A DNA stretch of 64,000 nt from Streptomyces sp. NBC_01591 (lineage in GTDB: Bacteria; Actinomycetota; Actinomycetes; Streptomycetales; Streptomycetaceae). The translations under genes were made by a program, and so were the position numbers. The notes below the pieces were generated by a model. It was given only the letters and a program-made list of their open reading frames with translations, did no database searches and was not told the origin of the DNA. Shown here piece by piece: positions 1-8,036 of this stretch (positions within the stretch are counted from its first letter, which is position 1; every line of letters starts with the position of its first letter). The stretch is taken from assembly GCF_035918155.1 (NCBI RefSeq), contig NZ_CP109327.1:1178001-1242000 (forward strand), given 5' to 3'.

Positions 1-1
1 T

Positions 2-130
2 GCGGACGACGTGGAGTGGGACGACCGTTTCCGGCACTACCTGCTCGACGACCCGGCTGAACGAGGAACTGTCTGGCTGAGGTTGCGCCCCGACTCCCTG
101 GTCGCGAAGGACCTCAGCTATTCCGTCTGA
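2..130 (+). CDS. C-terminal end of a cut-off gene, possibly PPOX-class flavin-dependent protein
   Basis: Only the last 42 codons are inside the window; the frame enters at base 2 and stops with TGA at 128-130. The visible tail contains WLRLRPDSLVAKDLSYSV, which resembles the C-terminal strand of pyridoxamine 5'-phosphate oxidase-like proteins of actinobacteria. This is recognition from memory of the family's tail, not from a catalytic motif, so the family is tentative. The 204 bases to the next gene hold nothing recognised. Confidence 0.45.
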   Translation, partial: ADDVEWDDRFRHYLLDDPAERGTVWLRLRPDSLVAKDLSYSV

Positions 131-334
131 GTACTGCTGAGACAGAGACAGAGAGCAGAGGCGGTCAACTGCACTGTCCGACCGCGGTTACGGAAAACCG
201 CAGGGTGGCGGGTGCGGAGAACAGCACTTGGTCGGGTGGCAATCCTCGTACCGGCGCCGGTCGTCGATTCCTAGCGTTGCCGGTGAGGCGCGGCGGACTT
301 CTCGCGCCTCACCACAACGGCCAGGAGTCAGTTC

Positions 335-997
335 ATGGATTTCGTCATTCTGGGTCTCCCCCAGGAACCCGCGGGCGGTGTCGCCGGCTGGGCAGCCGAC
401 CTCGTCGACACCATGGGAGGTCCGGGAGCCGGCCTCGCCATCGCCCTGGAGAATCTCTTTCCGCCACTGCCCAGCGAGGTCATTCTCCCGCTGACCGGCT
501 TCGCGGCGGGGCAGGGTGTCATCACTCTGGCCTCCGCGCTCTTCTGGACCACGCTGGGTTCGGTGGTGGGCGCGGTGGCTCTCTACTGGATCGGAATGCT
601 CTTCGGCCGCGAGCGCATGCACGCTATCTGGGCGAGGCTCCCGCTGGTGAAGAGTTCCGATCTGGAACGTACGGAACGGTGGTTCGCCAGGCACGGTACC
701 AAGGCCGTCCTCCTCGGCCGCATGGTGCCGATCTTCCGCAGTCTCATCTCCGTGCCCGCCGGCGTGGAGCGCATGTCGCTGCCGCTCTTCGTGACACTGA
801 CCGCGCTGGGCAGCCTGATGTGGAACTCGGTGCTCGTGATGGCCGGTTACTGGCTCGGCGACCGGTGGGATCTGGTGGAGACCTATGTCGGGGTCCTGTC
901 CAAGGCCGTTCTCGTCCTGGTCCTGGTGGCCTTCGCCGGGTACCTGACCGTGCGGTTGCGGTCCCGCGGCCGGGCGCAGCACCGCCGGGTCCATTGA
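335..997 (+). CDS. DedA-family integral membrane protein
   Basis: 220-residue polytopic membrane protein of the DedA (VTT/SNARE-associated) family, a group linked to lipid flipping, membrane homeostasis and proton-motive-force maintenance. The hallmark is the early stretch ENLFPPLPSEVILPLTGF (about residues 32-49), followed by the family's GAVALYWIG and R-MVPIFRSLISVPAG motifs, the latter carrying the conserved Arg before the Pro. The last third is hydrophobic and ends in a basic tail, typical for the family, and the length matches the usual 200-220 residues. The start ATG has an AGGAG about 8 bases upstream. It is monocistronic as far as can be seen; the two-component pair downstream is 374 bases away. 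The substrate cannot be read from the sequence. Confidence 0.9.
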   Translation: MDFVILGLPQEPAGGVAGWAADLVDTMGGPGAGLAIALENLFPPLPSEVILPLTGFAAGQGVITLASALFWTTLGSVVGAVALYWIGMLFGRERMHAIWARLPLVKSSDLERTERWFARHGTKAVLLGRMVPIFRSLISVPAGVERMSLPLFVTLTALGSLMWNSVLVMAGYWLGDRWDLVETYVGVLSKAVLVLVLVAFAGYLTVRLRSRGRAQHRRVH

Positions 998-1088
998 GCC
1001 CGGCGTCAGGGGCCCCCACTCCGGCGGTCTCCCGTGCCCGGTCGGAACGATCTTGCCGTGGTCATGCCGCACGGCTAGGGTCTTTCGT

Positions 1089-1108
1089 TCGGATCAGGTC
1101 GGATCAGG
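1089..1108. repeat. Perfect tandem 10-bp repeat in the 998-1371 intergenic region
   Basis: TCGGATCAGG occurs twice back to back in the 374-base stretch between the DedA gene and the histidine kinase. Such a repeat could be an operator for the response regulator of this locus, but no promoter was identified with confidence. The rest of the gap is GC-rich, contains no recognisable coding sequence and was not assigned. Confidence 0.3.
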
Positions 1109-1371
1109 GAGTGGGGTCCGGTGCCGTGCATCGCAAGGCGGAGGACGGAGGCAGATGGGGTCTCCCCTGCTCGAGCGGAGCCGAGAGCTCGGGGAAGGAG
1201 CCCTGGCGACCGACGACAACGCGGCAAGGCGCGGCACCGGGGCACGCGAGCCCGGTGTCGTCCAGACGAGAGGCCCTGGGGTCGGCAGGCGTGGAGGGGG
1301 ACTTCGCGGACGGTGCGACCGGTCATGTTCCGGGTCTGACCGGCCCGTGGCGCGAGGAGGCGGGTGACGTC

Positions 1372-2508
1372 GTGGGGCACCCGTATCCATGGCCCCGCAG
1401 AGCAGCGGGCGCGCTGCTCGGCTGCTGCACCGCCCTGGTCGGGCTGCTGTATTTCGCCGTGCCGGGCTTGTTGTCGCTGCCGTTCGTGCTGTGGCCCCGT
1501 ACCCGGCTGCGCGCTCTGGCCCTGCTGAGTGCCGGGGCGCGCAGGCTCACCGGCCTGGAACGGATCCGCCGCAGTGTCTTCTTCGGCGATGTGTTCCCGG
1601 CACACCACGCGTCCGACCGGGATGTCCTTCGGTATCTGGCCGCCCGCACCTGCGCGGGGACCCTGTTCGCCGGGGTGCTCGCACTGCTGGGATACGGGGG
1701 TGCGCTGGCCGGACTGCTGGCCGCGGGTGTGCTCCGCGACCCCACCGACTGGCAGGGGCTGCTGCCCCAGGCGGTCCTCGGCGGTGTCCTGCTCTTCCTG
1801 GACCTCCAGGGGCTCTTCTCGCTGAACGCACTCGACACCCGGTTGGCACGCGATCATTTCGGGCCCTCCGAGCGGGAGTTGCTGGAGCGGCGCATCGCCG
1901 AACTGGCCGCCAGCCGGGCCGGTGTGCTCCGGGCGGTCGACGCGGAACGCAGGCGCATCGAACGCGATCTCCACGACGGCGTACAGCAGCGGCTGGTGGC
2001 TCTGGCCATGCTGCTGGGCCGGGCCCGCCGCAACCGGACGCCCGAGCAGGCCGAGTTGCTGCTTCGGCAGGCCCACCATGCCTCCCAGGAGGTCCTCACC
2101 GAACTGCGCGAAGTGGCCTGGCGCGTCTACCCGTCGGCACTCGACGACCTGGGGCTCGAAGAGGCGCTCGGCGGGGTGGCCCAACGCTGCGGCATCCCCC
2201 TGCACATCGAGTTCGACCTGCCGCTGCCACTGCCCCGGCCGGTGGAGACCGCCGCCTACTTCGTGGTCTGCGAGGCCGTGACCAACGCGGCCAAGCACTC
2301 CCGGGCAACCCGCATCCGGGTGAGCGTCGGGGGCGACGGGGACCGGGTGTCCGTGTCCGTCGAGGACAACGGCACCGGTGGCGCGGATCCCCTGGGCGGC
2401 GGACTGTCCGGGCTGCGCAGCCGGGTGGACGCGCTGGATGGCCGGCTGTACATCGACAGCCCCTGCGGGGGCCCCACCACGATCACCGCGGAGTTGCCGT
2501 GCGCGTAA
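1372..2508 (+). CDS. Membrane sensor histidine kinase, HisKA_3 type
   Basis: 378-residue sensor kinase of the NarL/LuxR-partner class. The N-terminal half has several hydrophobic segments (about residues 11-40, 95-120 and 130-150) forming the membrane sensor. The dimerisation/phosphoacceptor box ERRRIERDLHDGVQQRL follows near residue 190, His within DLHDG being the expected phosphorylation site. The ATPase domain shows the N box (CEAVTNAAKHS) and the G box (VEDNGTGG ... GGGLSGLRSRV). The chosen start is GTG at 1372 with GAGGAGG at 1354-1360; the frame is open further upstream but that part has no hydrophobic or family-like sequence. The stop overlaps the response regulator gene, so the pair is translationally coupled. 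The signal sensed is unknown. Confidence 0.88.
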   Translation: MGHPYPWPRRAAGALLGCCTALVGLLYFAVPGLLSLPFVLWPRTRLRALALLSAGARRLTGLERIRRSVFFGDVFPAHHASDRDVLRYLAARTCAGTLFAGVLALLGYGGALAGLLAAGVLRDPTDWQGLLPQAVLGGVLLFLDLQGLFSLNALDTRLARDHFGPSERELLERRIAELAASRAGVLRAVDAERRRIERDLHDGVQQRLVALAMLLGRARRNRTPEQAELLLRQAHHASQEVLTELREVAWRVYPSALDDLGLEEALGGVAQRCGIPLHIEFDLPLPLPRPVETAAYFVVCEAVTNAAKHSRATRIRVSVGGDGDRVSVSVEDNGTGGADPLGGGLSGLRSRVDALDGRLYIDSPCGGPTTITAELPCA

Positions 2509-3143
2509 TGCTCGCCGAGGACTCGACCCTGCTCAGAGAGGGTCTCGCCCTGCTGCTCGCGGAGGAGGGGCATGAGGTCCTCGCCTCGGTGGGTGACGGC
2601 ACCTCCCTCGTCCGGGCGGTCGAGGCGGACCCGCCGGACCTCGTCGTCGTCGATATCAGGATGCCCCCGACCCACACCGACGAGGGGCTGCGGGCCGCGC
2701 TGGAGATCCGCGAGCGCTGGCCCCTGGTCGGTGTGCTGGTGCTCTCCCAGCACGTGGAGCGCAACTACGCGGTCCGGCTGCTGTCCCAGAACGCCGAGCG
2801 GGTCGGCTATCTGCTCAAGGACCGGGTCGCGCAGGTCGACGAGTTCCTGGAATCGCTGGAACGGATCCACGCGGGCGGGGCGTCCATCGACGCGGAAGTC
2901 GTACGGCAGTTGGTGGTCCGGACCACGCACGTCGACCCGTTGGCCAGGCTGACTCCCCGGGAGCGCAGTGTCCTGCAGGAGCTGGCGCAGGGCCGCAGCA
3001 ACGCGGCCATCGCGCAGCAGCTGCACATCTCGCTCAGTTCGGTCGAGAAGAACCTGAACGCGGTCTTCGAGAAGCTCGATCTGCCACGCACCACCGGCTA
3101 CAGCCGGCGGGTGCTGGCAGTCCTGCGCTATCTGGAGTCCTAG
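2499..3143 (+). CDS. LuxR/NarL-family response regulator
   Basis: 214-residue response regulator, partner of the kinase immediately upstream. The receiver domain (residues 1-125) has the acidic pocket AEDS, the phosphoacceptor in VVVDIRMPP (about residue 53) and the conserved Lys in LLKDRV. The C-terminal LuxR-type helix-turn-helix (about 150-205) contains LTPRERSVLQELAQGRSNAAIAQQL. GTG at 2499 overlaps the kinase stop by 10 bases; an alternative ATG at 2508 shares one base with that stop. The protein should bind DNA as a dimer after phosphorylation; its targets are not visible, though the tandem repeat before the kinase is one candidate. Confidence 0.9.
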   Translation: MRVMLAEDSTLLREGLALLLAEEGHEVLASVGDGTSLVRAVEADPPDLVVVDIRMPPTHTDEGLRAALEIRERWPLVGVLVLSQHVERNYAVRLLSQNAERVGYLLKDRVAQVDEFLESLERIHAGGASIDAEVVRQLVVRTTHVDPLARLTPRERSVLQELAQGRSNAAIAQQLHISLSSVEKNLNAVFEKLDLPRTTGYSRRVLAVLRYLES

Positions 3144-3168
3144 GCCCTCCGGCGGGTTCGGCCACCGC

Positions 3169-4040
3169 TCAGTTCCGCCGTGCCGCGCCGTACCGGCTCA
3201 GGAAGAGGGCCTCGACATGGGCCATGTGCTGGATCTCGGTGGGGTCGACGCTCTCGTTGGGGGCGTGGATGAGGCACTGCGGTTCCTCCACGCCCATCAG
3301 GATGATCTCGGCACGGGGATACGCGCTGGTGAAGACGTTGCACAGCGGGATGGAGCCGCCCTGGCCGAGGGCGGCCATCGGCTTTCCGTAGACATCGGCC
3401 ATGGCCCGGCCCAGGGTCGCGTAGGCCGGACCGTCGGTGGCGGCCCGGAACGGTGCGCCGGTCCCCTCCGGTTCGACCGAGACCCGGGCGCCCCACGGGG
3501 CGGCCTTCTCCAGGTGGGTGGTCAGGGCCAGCAGGGTTGCATCCTCGTCCGTTCCCGGCGGTACGCGCAGGCTCACCCGGGCCCGTGCGGTGCCCTGGAT
3601 GGCGGCGGACGAGCCGACGACCGGCGGGCAGTCGATGCCCAGGACGGTGACGGCGGGGCGGGCCCAGAGCCGGTCGGAGACGGTGCCGGAACCGGTGAGC
3701 GACACCCCGTCCAGCACGTCGGCGTCGCGGCGGAACTGCTCCTCACCTTGGACAGCCCCTCGCTCACCCAGCGGTAGACACCGCCGTTGCACCCCGACGC
3801 CAGCTCGGCGGAGACCAGCGCCGTCGGCATCAGGAACACGATCGCCGGGACGACATAGAGGAAGACGCAGGCCAGTCCGTACACGGCCATCGTCGGGGCG
3901 GACCGCAGGCTGGCCACCGAGGCGGTGGTCATCAGCGCCAGCGTGACCCAGGTCATCCCCGGCACCGCGGGCTTCTTGGCCCGTGGCTGCGATGCGGGGA
4001 TCTCCGACTCGGCTTCCGAGGGGACGTCCATGGTGCTCAT
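3169..4040 (-). pseudogene. Deletion chimera: 5' end of an APC-type amino acid permease joined to the 3' end of an M20 peptidase
   Basis: Read from the ATG at 4040 (AAGGAG at 4048-4053), the first about 96 codons encode the cytoplasmic tail and first membrane spans of an amino acid/polyamine permease, including a GGVYRWVSEGL segment. Near 3745-3757 homology changes abruptly, and in another frame, to EEQFRRDADVL, after which the sequence down to the stop at 3169 is the C-terminal part of an M20-type dipeptidase (GQGGSIPLCNVF, GVEEPQCLIHAPNESV). The permease's remaining membrane spans and the peptidase's N-terminal metal-binding half are missing. Both genes lie on the same strand, so one deletion running from inside the permease into the peptidase explains the structure. 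Neither product should work. The ribosome-binding site is still intact. Confidence 0.8.
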
Positions 4041-4291
4041 ACGGCACTCCTTGCGGCGGCAGAACTGTGCTGGCGGGAAGGGGCGACGGAACTCATGCGG
4101 CGGCGCGGCGGGTGCGGACGGGACGGAGCCTCGGCGTGCGGCGGCGCGGCGGTGCCGGGTGACGCGGCGTCGGCCGGTGCGGCGGTGCCGGAACCCTCGG
4201 GGAGTTGCGATCGCGTAAGAGTCTTCGACCCACCGGACGACGCTCCATCAGAGTGCCCCTTTCACCCGAGCAGCTGGTCAGCAAGGGTAAA

Positions 4292-4320
4292 TTGTCACGG
4301 TTTCAGACGTTTCGCATCTT
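4292..4320 (+). promoter_or_regulatory. Candidate promoter in the 4041-4440 divergent gap
   Basis: The 400-base gap contains no credible gene. Its right half is noticeably less GC-rich and holds TTGTCA (4292-4297), a 17-base spacer and CATCTT (4315-4320), a reasonable match to a housekeeping promoter pointing at the flavoenzyme gene at 4441. The left half (about 4090-4200) is low-complexity GC sequence. Assignment is by eye only. Confidence 0.3.
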
Positions 4321-4440
4321 GAGGTCCGCACAGGATGGCGCCGGATTTCCGGACCGGGCTCCGCACCGGCCGCCCTTGATCGATGATGAAACGGATGACT
4401 GCCGTCCCCGGTACGGCACCGGCTCCAGGAAGGGGTTCCC

Positions 4441-5769
4441 ATGCGGGAAACGACGCCAGACCGGTCCGAGTCGGACGCCCGGTCCGACCACGGCCCGGAC
4501 GAGGAGGCCCAGGTGATCGTGGTGGGGGCGGGGCCCGCGGGATCGGCCGCGGCCTTCCACCTCGCCAGGGCGGGCGTCGATGTCCTGCTGCTGGAGAAGT
4601 CCCACTTCCCCCGGGAGAAGGTGTGCGGGGACGGTCTGACGCCGCGTGCGGTGCACCAGCTCATCAGGATGGGCGTCGACATCAAGGCTCCGGGGTGGAC
4701 CCGTTCGCGCGGTATGCGCTGGGTGGCCGGGGACCATCAGGTGCACATCGACTGGCCCGCGCTCGGCCGCTACCCGGACTTCGGCCTCTCGCGCAGCCGG
4801 CACGATTTCGACGACATCCTCGCCCGGCACGCCGTCGCCGCCGGAGCGCGGCTGCGCAGCGGTGTGAAGGTGACCGAGCCGCTGACCGACCGGGCCGGAC
4901 GCATCACCGGTGTCACCGCCGTCACCGAGGCGAAGGAGCCCCTGTCCTTCCACGCACCGATCGTGATCGCCGCCGACGGCGCCTCCGCCCGCCTCGCCCT
5001 CGCCATGGGGCTGCAGCGGGACACGAGCAGGCAGATCGCGACGGCCGCCCGCCGCTACTACCGCAGTCCCGAGCGCTCCCAGGAGGAGTACCTGGAGTTG
5101 TGGGCGGACCTCCGGTTCCCCGGGAGCGATCACTACCTGCCCGGATATGGCTGGATCTTCCCCATGGGCGACGGCCGCGTCAACGTCGGTCTCGGCGCGC
5201 TGCCGCACCGACGGCACGGAAAGGCGGACCTGCGCGCCACGTTGGACGAGTGGCTGGCCCGTACTCCCGAGGCCTGGGGACTGCGCGAGGAGAACGCGGA
5301 GGGCCCCGTCCGCAGCGCGGCCCTTCCGCTGGGCTTCAACCGCCATCCCCTCTACACCCGCGGGCTCCTGCTCGTCGGCGACTCCGGAGGCATGATCAGC
5401 CCCTGGAACGGCGAGGGGATCGGCCAGGCCATGGAAGCCGGTGAGGTCGCCGCCGAGACCGCCACGCTGGCCCTCGCCCTGCCCCGGGGACCCAGGCGCG
5501 AGCAGGTGCTGCGCGGCTACCCGGTCGAGATGAACCGCCGCTGGGGGCGCTACTACCGCCTCGGCAACACGGCCGCCGATCTGGTCTTCAGCCGTTCCGG
5601 TTTCCAGCCGGTCCTCAACCGTTACGTCATGGGGTCGCCGTTCCTGCTCAACACCCTGGCCCGGCTGCTCACCAACCTCACGGACAAGCCCTCGCACGAC
5701 CTGGTCGACCATCTGCTCAACGGCGTCGTGCGTCTTGTACCGGAACCGAAGGTGCGGCGCAGGCGCTGA
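4441..5769 (+). CDS. Geranylgeranyl reductase family FAD-dependent oxidoreductase
   Basis: 442-residue flavoprotein. After a hydrophilic 24-residue leader it has the dinucleotide-binding motif VIVVGAGPAGSAAAFHLARAG, an acidic residue ending strand 2 (LLLEKSHFPREKVCGDGLTP), and the second FAD motif GLLLVGDSGGMISPWNGEGIGQAMEAGE. These are diagnostic of the geranylgeranyl reductase/digeranylgeranylglycerophospholipid reductase family, which saturates isoprenoid double bonds or acts on related hydrophobic substrates. The C-terminus is basic (KVRRRR) with hydrophobic helices suggesting membrane association. ATG at 4441 is preceded by GGAAGGGG. In many actinobacteria such a gene accompanies menaquinone or respiratory genes; here no such partner is adjacent, so the substrate is open. 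Confidence 0.85.
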   Translation: MRETTPDRSESDARSDHGPDEEAQVIVVGAGPAGSAAAFHLARAGVDVLLLEKSHFPREKVCGDGLTPRAVHQLIRMGVDIKAPGWTRSRGMRWVAGDHQVHIDWPALGRYPDFGLSRSRHDFDDILARHAVAAGARLRSGVKVTEPLTDRAGRITGVTAVTEAKEPLSFHAPIVIAADGASARLALAMGLQRDTSRQIATAARRYYRSPERSQEEYLELWADLRFPGSDHYLPGYGWIFPMGDGRVNVGLGALPHRRHGKADLRATLDEWLARTPEAWGLREENAEGPVRSAALPLGFNRHPLYTRGLLLVGDSGGMISPWNGEGIGQAMEAGEVAAETATLALALPRGPRREQVLRGYPVEMNRRWGRYYRLGNTAADLVFSRSGFQPVLNRYVMGSPFLLNTLARLLTNLTDKPSHDLVDHLLNGVVRLVPEPKVRRRR

Positions 5770-6090
5770 GGCGGGCCGGTGCGGCGGCCAGCAGGCCGTA
5801 GCGGTCGTCCCGGTTCGGATCGGTCAGCCTGACCTGGCCGCCCCAGCGGTCGCCCTTCTCGGCGGTGCCGGGAATGAGGCCGCGACAACGGCGGCCGAAC
5901 GGTACTTGCGCACGAGCGGCTCCTTGGTCCAAGGATGACCGGGCGGGTGCGGGGGCAGTGGCCTGAAAGGGCCCGTTCCTGTCCGGCGTCCTGTTTGACC
6001 GCGCGTGAGGCAAAAGGGTTGTACGGAGAGCGCGCCGCGGTCAGGACTCCGCCCGCCCCGGGCCGACGGCCGGGGCGGTGCGTGCCGGCC
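5770..6090. other. Unassigned 321-base gap
   Basis: This stretch separates the rightward flavoenzyme gene from the leftward LysR-effector gene; both 3' ends point into it. On the minus strand a short run (about 5775-5880) reads PGTAEKGDRWGGQVRLTDP, which looks protein-like, but it has no start and runs antisense into the flavoenzyme gene without a stop, so it was not called. It may be a remnant. No terminator hairpin was identified with confidence. Confidence 0.3.
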
Positions 6091-6891
6091 CTACGGCCGA
6101 CGGCGGGGCTTGCCTCGCTTGGCGGCCTTGGGGCCACCGGAGCCGGTCCGCGGGCTCTTCCCGCCCGACTTGCCGGTCGTCTTGCTGCCCGACTTGCCGG
6201 TCGTCTTGCCGGCTGCGGGCTTCCGCCGCGCACCGCTCGCATCGGCGCGCTTGCTCTTCGGCTGCTGCGCCGGGGGCTTGGGGCGGCCCCTCGTGCTGTT
6301 GACGGTCCGCCCCCGGACGATCCCGATGAACTCCTCCACCAGATCGGTGGTCTCGTCCTCCAGCCACGACAGCGCGACGCCCGATTCAGGGGCGTCCGAA
6401 ACCGGCCGGTACGTGAGGTCCTTGCGGTGGTGGAGGCGGGCGAGCGACTGCGGTACGACGAGCAGCCCCACCCCCGCCGCCACCAGCTCGACGGCGTCCG
6501 CCGTGGTGGCGGGACGCTCGATGGCGGGCCGTCCCGGGCGCTGCTCCCAGGCGAGGGTGTCGTCGAGGGGGTGCAGCACGATGTCATCGGCCAGGTCCGC
6601 GGCGGAGACCTCGTCGACCGTCGCCATGACGTGGTCCTTCGGGACCACGACCACCGTCGTCTCGGTATAGAGGGGGATGGCGCTGAGGGCCGTCCGGTCG
6701 ATCGGCAGCCGTACGAGACCGGCGTCGGCCGCACGCCCCCGCAGCGCGTCGGACGCCTCGGCGGCCGACACCCCCACGAGGGTCAGCGGGACGTCGGGCA
6801 GCCGCTCGTTCCAGATCCGCACCCACTTGCCGGGGGTCACCCCCGGGACATAAGCGAGCCGGAACGAAGGGGTTTCTTCCGAGCTTGTCAC
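6091..6891 (-). CDS. LysR effector-binding domain protein lacking a helix-turn-helix, with a Lys-rich tail
   Basis: 266 residues. Residues about 10-200 form a complete LysR-type substrate-binding fold (starting at FRLAYVPGVTPGKW, with the hinge-and-return pattern ending near SWLEDETTDLVEEF). The usual N-terminal 60-residue winged helix-turn-helix is absent: translation begins at a GTG directly before the effector domain. Instead the C-terminal 55 residues are basic and repetitive (GRPKPPAQQPKSKR, then GKTTGKSGSKTTGKSGGKS), resembling the tails of actinobacterial nucleoid proteins, with an AT-hook-like GRP. The protein may bind DNA non-specifically or act as a ligand-sensing partner. The upstream TAACCT and the absence of a leader suggest a leaderless mRNA. 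It is divergent from the DUF5997 gene. Function unknown. Confidence 0.8.
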   Translation of the reverse strand: MTSSEETPSFRLAYVPGVTPGKWVRIWNERLPDVPLTLVGVSAAEASDALRGRAADAGLVRLPIDRTALSAIPLYTETTVVVVPKDHVMATVDEVSAADLADDIVLHPLDDTLAWEQRPGRPAIERPATTADAVELVAAGVGLLVVPQSLARLHHRKDLTYRPVSDAPESGVALSWLEDETTDLVEEFIGIVRGRTVNSTRGRPKPPAQQPKSKRADASGARRKPAAGKTTGKSGSKTTGKSGGKSPRTGSGGPKAAKRGKPRRRP

Positions 6892-6896
6892 TCCGC

Positions 6897-6902
6897 CAGG
6901 TT
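6897..6902 (-). promoter_or_regulatory. -10 element of a probable leaderless promoter
   Basis: On the minus strand TAACCT lies 5 bases before the GTG at 6891, placing the transcription start at or next to the start codon; no ribosome-binding site fits between them. The -35 region is weak. The opposite strand has TACCCT at 6937-6942, 7 bases before the ATG at 6950, so the divergent DUF5997 gene may be leaderless too. Confidence 0.4.
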
Positions 6903-6949
6903 ACCGGCCCTGGTCAGAGGTAGCGCACATGCTCGATACCCTTGTCGGC

Positions 6950-7342
6950 ATGACGTCGCACAAGACCGCCCAGACGATGAAGCCCGCAACCGCGGCAAAG
7001 AAGCTGGGTGTGTACCTCGAGGCCACCCCCACCGAGTTCCAGGAGGGTGTCGTCTCACGCACCGAGCTGAACGCACTGCAGGCCGAGCCGCCCGAGTGGC
7101 TGCAGGAACTGCGACGCAACGGCCCGCACCCCCGGCCGGCGGTCGCCGCGAAGCTGGGCATCTCGATCTCGGGTCTCGCCCGTGGCGGGATCACCGAGGC
7201 CCTCACGACGGAGCAGATCGACGCGCTGAAGGACGAAGCCCCCGACTGGCTCCAGCAGGAACGCGCCACCCAGGCGGAGGTCCGGAAGGAAGCGGTGCGC
7301 ATCAAGGAGAAGAACGCGGCGCGCGACGACCGTCAGGCCTGA
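6950..7342 (+). CDS. DUF5997 family protein
   Basis: 130-residue soluble protein opening MTSHKTAQTMKPATAAKKLGVYL, a composition I associate with the actinobacterial family DUF5997 of unknown function. Predicted mostly helical. The central part (RPAVAAKLGISISGLARGGI) reads like a helix-turn-helix-like segment, and two short repeats (EPPEWLQELRR and EAPDWLQQERA) flank it. The C-terminus is charged. An in-frame ATG at 6929 with AGAGG before it is possible, but the ATG at 6950 fits the family N-terminus and a leaderless start. It faces the LysR-effector gene across 58 bases, suggesting shared control or partnership: the neighbour lacks a DNA-binding domain and this protein could supply one. That last point is inference. 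Confidence 0.75.
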   Translation: MTSHKTAQTMKPATAAKKLGVYLEATPTEFQEGVVSRTELNALQAEPPEWLQELRRNGPHPRPAVAAKLGISISGLARGGITEALTTEQIDALKDEAPDWLQQERATQAEVRKEAVRIKEKNAARDDRQA

Positions 7343-7388
7343 TCCGCCGGGCAGGCCTCTGGCCCTGATCCGCCGGCCGGGCAGGCCC

Positions 7389-7907
7389 TTATCCGTCGAT
7401 GTCCATGTCGACGCCCAGCAGCCGGGCGTGCAGCGCGCGGACCTCGTCGGCGAGCGACGGCTCGGGGCCTGCCACCGGGATGCCCGGAGCGACGGTGTTG
7501 ATGGGAAGGGCCGCGACCGGCCCCGCGTCGAAGCCCCAGCTCCGGCGCCACGCCACGAGTTGTTCGCTGCTCGACGCGTACACGATGCGGCCCAGGCCGA
7601 CCCAGGCGTGGGCCGCGCTGCACATCGGGCAGTGCTCACCGGATGTGTAGACGACGCTGGTGCGCCGCTCCTGCGGGGACAGGTTCTCGGCCGCCCAGCG
7701 CGCGATCTCGAACTCCGGGTGGCGGGTCGCGTCGCCGTCCTTGACCCTGTTGCGGTCCTGGAACCGGACCGTGCCGTGCTCGTCCACGAGGAGCGAGCCG
7801 AACGGCTCGTCACCGGCCGTGAGCGCCTCGCGTGCGAGGTCGACACAACGGCGGAGGAACTCGCGGTCCCCCTCTGTGACAGTCCGTGACTCGTTCACTG
7901 TGCTCAT
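7389..7907 (-). CDS. Nucleoside deaminase of the cytidine/deoxycytidylate deaminase superfamily
   Basis: 172-residue zinc-dependent deaminase, similar in size to guanine/cytosine deaminases. Zinc-site motifs are RHPEFEIARW (His ligand plus catalytic Glu; the family's usual HAE is HPE here) and SGEHCPMCSAAHAW (the PCxxC pair). It should deaminate a purine or pyrimidine base or nucleoside in the cytoplasm. The chosen start is ATG at 7907; the frame is open to 7949 but would cross the operator-like GGTATACC. TAGCCT sits 7 bases before the ATG, suggesting a leaderless transcript. It is divergent from an MFS transporter, itself followed by an amidohydrolase remnant, so the locus probably served uptake and catabolism of a nucleobase-like compound. 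Confidence 0.85.
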   Translation of the reverse strand: MSTVNESRTVTEGDREFLRRCVDLAREALTAGDEPFGSLLVDEHGTVRFQDRNRVKDGDATRHPEFEIARWAAENLSPQERRTSVVYTSGEHCPMCSAAHAWVGLGRIVYASSSEQLVAWRRSWGFDAGPVAALPINTVAPGIPVAGPEPSLADEVRALHARLLGVDMDIDG

Positions 7908-7930
7908 GAGCACCAGGCTAACAGCCCAAC

Positions 7931-7940
7931 GGTATACCAT
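7931..7940. promoter_or_regulatory. Operator-like palindrome GGTATACC, copy 1
   Basis: GGTATACCAT lies between the divergent deaminase and MFS genes. The same ten bases recur at 9270-9279 directly before the amidohydrolase remnant. TGGTATACCA-type palindromes are typical operators of GntR/FadR-family repressors, and the motif overlaps where -10 sequences would be. No such repressor gene is in the window. Confidence 0.45.
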
Positions 7941-8036
7941 TTGCGTCACAGTGGACGGCCTCGCTGCGGCCCTCCTTCACATGCCGACCGGGCCGCGACA
8001 GCCGGTCCGTCGACGGCGCCACGGAGGCACGAGCCA

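Noticed and set aside
5717..6013. Minus-strand open frame with the protein-like run PGTAEKGDRWGGQVRLTDP
   Set aside because: It runs antisense into the flavoenzyme C-terminus, lacks a ribosome-binding site and has no recognisable family; kept only as a possible remnant in the gap note.
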